Origin: Sciurus carolinensis
Taxonomy: Eukaryota; Chordata; Mammalia; Rodentia; Sciuridae
Reading direction: 5' to 3'
DNA: 64,000 bases
NCBI RefSeq assembly: GCF_902686445.1
Contig: NC_062220.1
Span: forward strand, 91,326,143 to 91,390,142
Made by a program: the position numbers and the translations under genes. Position 1 is the stretch's first letter; every line of letters begins with the position of its first letter. Below, one piece after another: positions 63,887 through 64,000 of the stretch. The notes under the pieces were generated by a model that was given only the letters and a program-made list of their open reading frames with translations, was not told where the DNA came from and ran no database searches.

Positions 63887-64000
63887 CCAGAACAAAAAAT
63901 AAACACTACCACTACTGATGATGATGATGAGATTCAAAAACCCTTAAACTACTTTGTTTAGTCAACCACATCTACGTACACTTGAAAAACAGAAGACATA

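Overview
The window is nuclear DNA from a placental mammal, almost certainly a rodent of the squirrel family (ground squirrel, marmot or tree squirrel). Coding exons are sparse, have GT/AG splice sites and encode near-verbatim mammalian orthologues. Repeats are dominated by three squirrel-type SINE designs. Type A is a tRNA-derived ID element with head GGGGAGATAGCTCAG and a poly(A) tail. Type B is an ID element with the body GTTGTGGCTCAGTGG followed by an A/T-rich tail and CCATCTACAACT. B1-dID is a 7SL-derived B1 unit fused to an ID-like unit. Family names are recalled, not checked against a database.

Layout. Positions 3022-6668 (+) hold the last three coding exons of AVL9, a DENN-like protein of late secretory traffic; its 3'UTR probably runs to about 11.4 kb. 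Downstream (16.7-23.9 kb, +) three well-formed exons splice in phase with the penultimate AVL9 exon and end in a stop and a poly(A) signal. They could be an alternative AVL9 C-terminus or a small separate gene. Positions 24.1-26.7 kb are a nest of insertions ending in a full-length processed FAM136A retropseudogene. Positions 28-43 kb contain no gene of their own and are mostly LINE-1, including four copies (28.3, 33.6, 37.1 and 38.1 kb) of a recent family; a fifth lies at 54.5 kb. Positions 46.2-59.3 kb (-) carry all three coding exons of KBTBD2, with a possible 5'UTR exon at 61.8-62.0 kb. KBTBD2 is complete (623 codons) and convergent with AVL9, which matches human 7p14.3 as I recall it. Its promoter is probably beyond the right edge.

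The two genes are neighbours, not a functional unit: AVL9 acts in secretory and migration traffic, and KBTBD2 is a CUL3 substrate adaptor whose known target is the p85-alpha PI3K subunit. Most repeat entries are mobile-element copies dated relative to each other by nesting and target-site duplications (TSDs). No prokaryotic-type system, CRISPR array or functional RNA gene was seen. The most unusual items are the AVL9-compatible alternative tail, the telomere-like TTAGGG tracts in the 3'UTR of the recent L1 family, and a solo LTR with a perfect 6-bp TSD inside a SINE.
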